DNA of 64,000 bases from Thermodesulfobacteriota bacterium (GTDB lineage: Bacteria > Desulfobacterota > Thermodesulfobacteria > Thermodesulfobacteriales > Thermodesulfobacteriaceae), in assembly GCA_030550555.1 (NCBI GenBank), contig JAUQPD010000035.1, positions 1 to 64,000 of the forward strand. The letters are read 5' to 3'. Below, piece by piece: positions 63,572-64,000 of this stretch (its first letter is position 1; every line of letters begins with the position of its first letter). The notes beneath the pieces were generated by a model that ran no database searches, was not told the DNA's origin, and was given only the letters and a program-made list of their open reading frames with translations. A program made the translations under genes and the position numbers.

Positions 63572-63833
63572 TTTCTTTTTTGTCAAAATTTTCAAGAAGT
63601 TTCAGGGGATCAGTAGCTTCTTCTTTTAATTTTGAAACCTCGTCTTTTACTTCCTTTATGTCCTTTTCAATTTCTTCAAGCTCGAGTTCTCTCTTTAATT
63701 CATCAATTGCCCTTTTCACCTCTATAGAAAGCCTTCCAAGGAATCTTCCAATCTCTGGCAATTTTTCTGGACCAAGAACAATAAGAGCGACAAGAAAGAT
63801 AATTAGAGCCTCTGAAAAACCAATATTAAACAT
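63540..63833 (-). CDS. tatB: Sec-independent translocase protein TatB/TatA
   Basis: 97 aa. N-terminal TM helix (MFNIGFSEALIIFLVALIVLG), hinge GPEKLPEIGR, then an amphipathic helix and an acidic coiled tail. The Glu in the TM and FNIGFSE start favour TatB over TatA. Followed by tatC in overlap; 3 bases after alr. Confidence 0.93.
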   Translation of the reverse strand: MFNIGFSEALIIFLVALIVLGPEKLPEIGRFLGRLSIEVKRAIDELKRELELEEIEKDIKEVKDEVSKLKEEATDPLKLLENFDKKENEQTKPTKLS

Positions 63834-63836
63834 ATT

Positions 63837-64000
63837 TCAAATGTATTTTCGAGGTATACTTTTTCCTAAGTTACAGAAGAGTTCGTATGAAATGGTATCA
63901 GCAAGCTGGGCAAGTTCATCAACAGGGACCTCCTCATTTGGCCCTCCAAGAAGGATTACATCCTCTCCTCTTTGGGGATCTTCAACGTCCGTAAGATCAA
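63837..64000 (-). CDS. alr: Alanine racemase, C-terminal part (partial at window edge)
   Basis: The last 54 codons of a minus-strand gene running off the window. DLTDVEDPQRGEDVILLGG, then ELAQLADTISYELFCN and the terminal IPRKYI match the C-terminal beta-barrel of alanine racemase, which makes D-alanine for peptidoglycan. Stop TGA at 63837-63839. Confidence 0.88.
   Translation of the reverse strand, partial: DLTDVEDPQRGEDVILLGGPNEEVPVDELAQLADTISYELFCNLGKSIPRKYI

Noticed and set aside
1..64000. CRISPR arrays, rRNA operons, integrases, prophage
   Set aside because: No regularly spaced repeats, rRNA sequence or phage/integrase genes were seen.

Overview
The window looks like chromosome of a thermophilic, anaerobic, sulfur-metabolising bacterium with low-to-moderate GC, most likely Thermodesulfobacteria (Caldimicrobium/Thermodesulfobacterium-like). 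This is inferred from gene content and Lys/Glu-rich proteins; no rRNA is present to confirm it. Supporting content: two TauE/SafE exporters, a NiFe-hydrogenase maturation pair (hypF and an endopeptidase), a CooC-type Ni-insertion ATPase, an archaeal-type phosphoglycerate mutase, FolE2, and a selenocysteine system. Genes are tightly packed, often overlapping by a few bases.

Layout. 1-450: remnant of a transposase, then a promoter. 451-7011 (+): TauE exporter, unknown two-TM protein, four-domain universal stress protein, CBS protein, SLC13 anion transporter and an LciB/theta-type carbonic anhydrase. 7015-9256 (-): two-domain Usp and a NhaD-type antiporter. 9341-12064: hypF facing a hydrogenase maturation protease, 3' ends overlapping by 48 bp. 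12283-16523 (+): a cluster around a P1B-like ATPase without the CPC metal motif, with several small membrane or coiled-coil proteins. 16653-18852 (+): second TauE, a DUF1634-like protein and a selenocysteine peroxiredoxin (in-frame UGA plus SECIS hairpin). 18907-23528 (-): ykgJ-like, pyrK, pyrD, hslO, lapA-like, serine hydrolase. 23779-28705 (+): pgi, hemB, rlpA-like, rnc, yecE-like.

28686-35294 (-): ffh, smpB, sbcC, mobA, HD-GYP regulator. 35410-41610 (+): strong promoter, hybrid histidine kinase, secreted protein, TonB-dependent receptor, GT5-like glycosyltransferase. 41607-44328 (-): SRP RNA, tRNA-Sec, M48 protease, zinc ribbon, ATP-grasp protein. 44492-47709 (+): trpB2, a frameshifted thioesterase, ubiD-like. 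47804-48875: a small gene graveyard (AAA-ATPase-like fossil, decayed HEPN gene) around an intact phosphodiesterase. 48872-51622 (+): proS, lpxD. 51637-52542 (-): era. 52841-55446: lactate permease facing an FMN alpha-hydroxyacid dehydrogenase. 55764-59618 (+): tRNA-Met, nif3-like, zinc-ribbon coiled coil, tsaC, cooC-like, folE2. 59582-64000 (-): alr (partial), tatB, tatC, apgM, nadB, small zinc ribbon.

Most notable: the selenoperoxiredoxin with tRNA-Sec in the same window; two genes (mobA and a ykgJ-like gene) whose essential N-termini are encoded only upstream of any ATG/GTG/TTG, suggesting AUU starts; a prokaryotic LciB-type carbonic anhydrase overlapping an anion transporter gene; the Cys-less P1B-like ATPase cluster; and abrupt AT-rich patches inside the sensor, receptor and glycosyltransferase genes of the 35-41 kb cluster.
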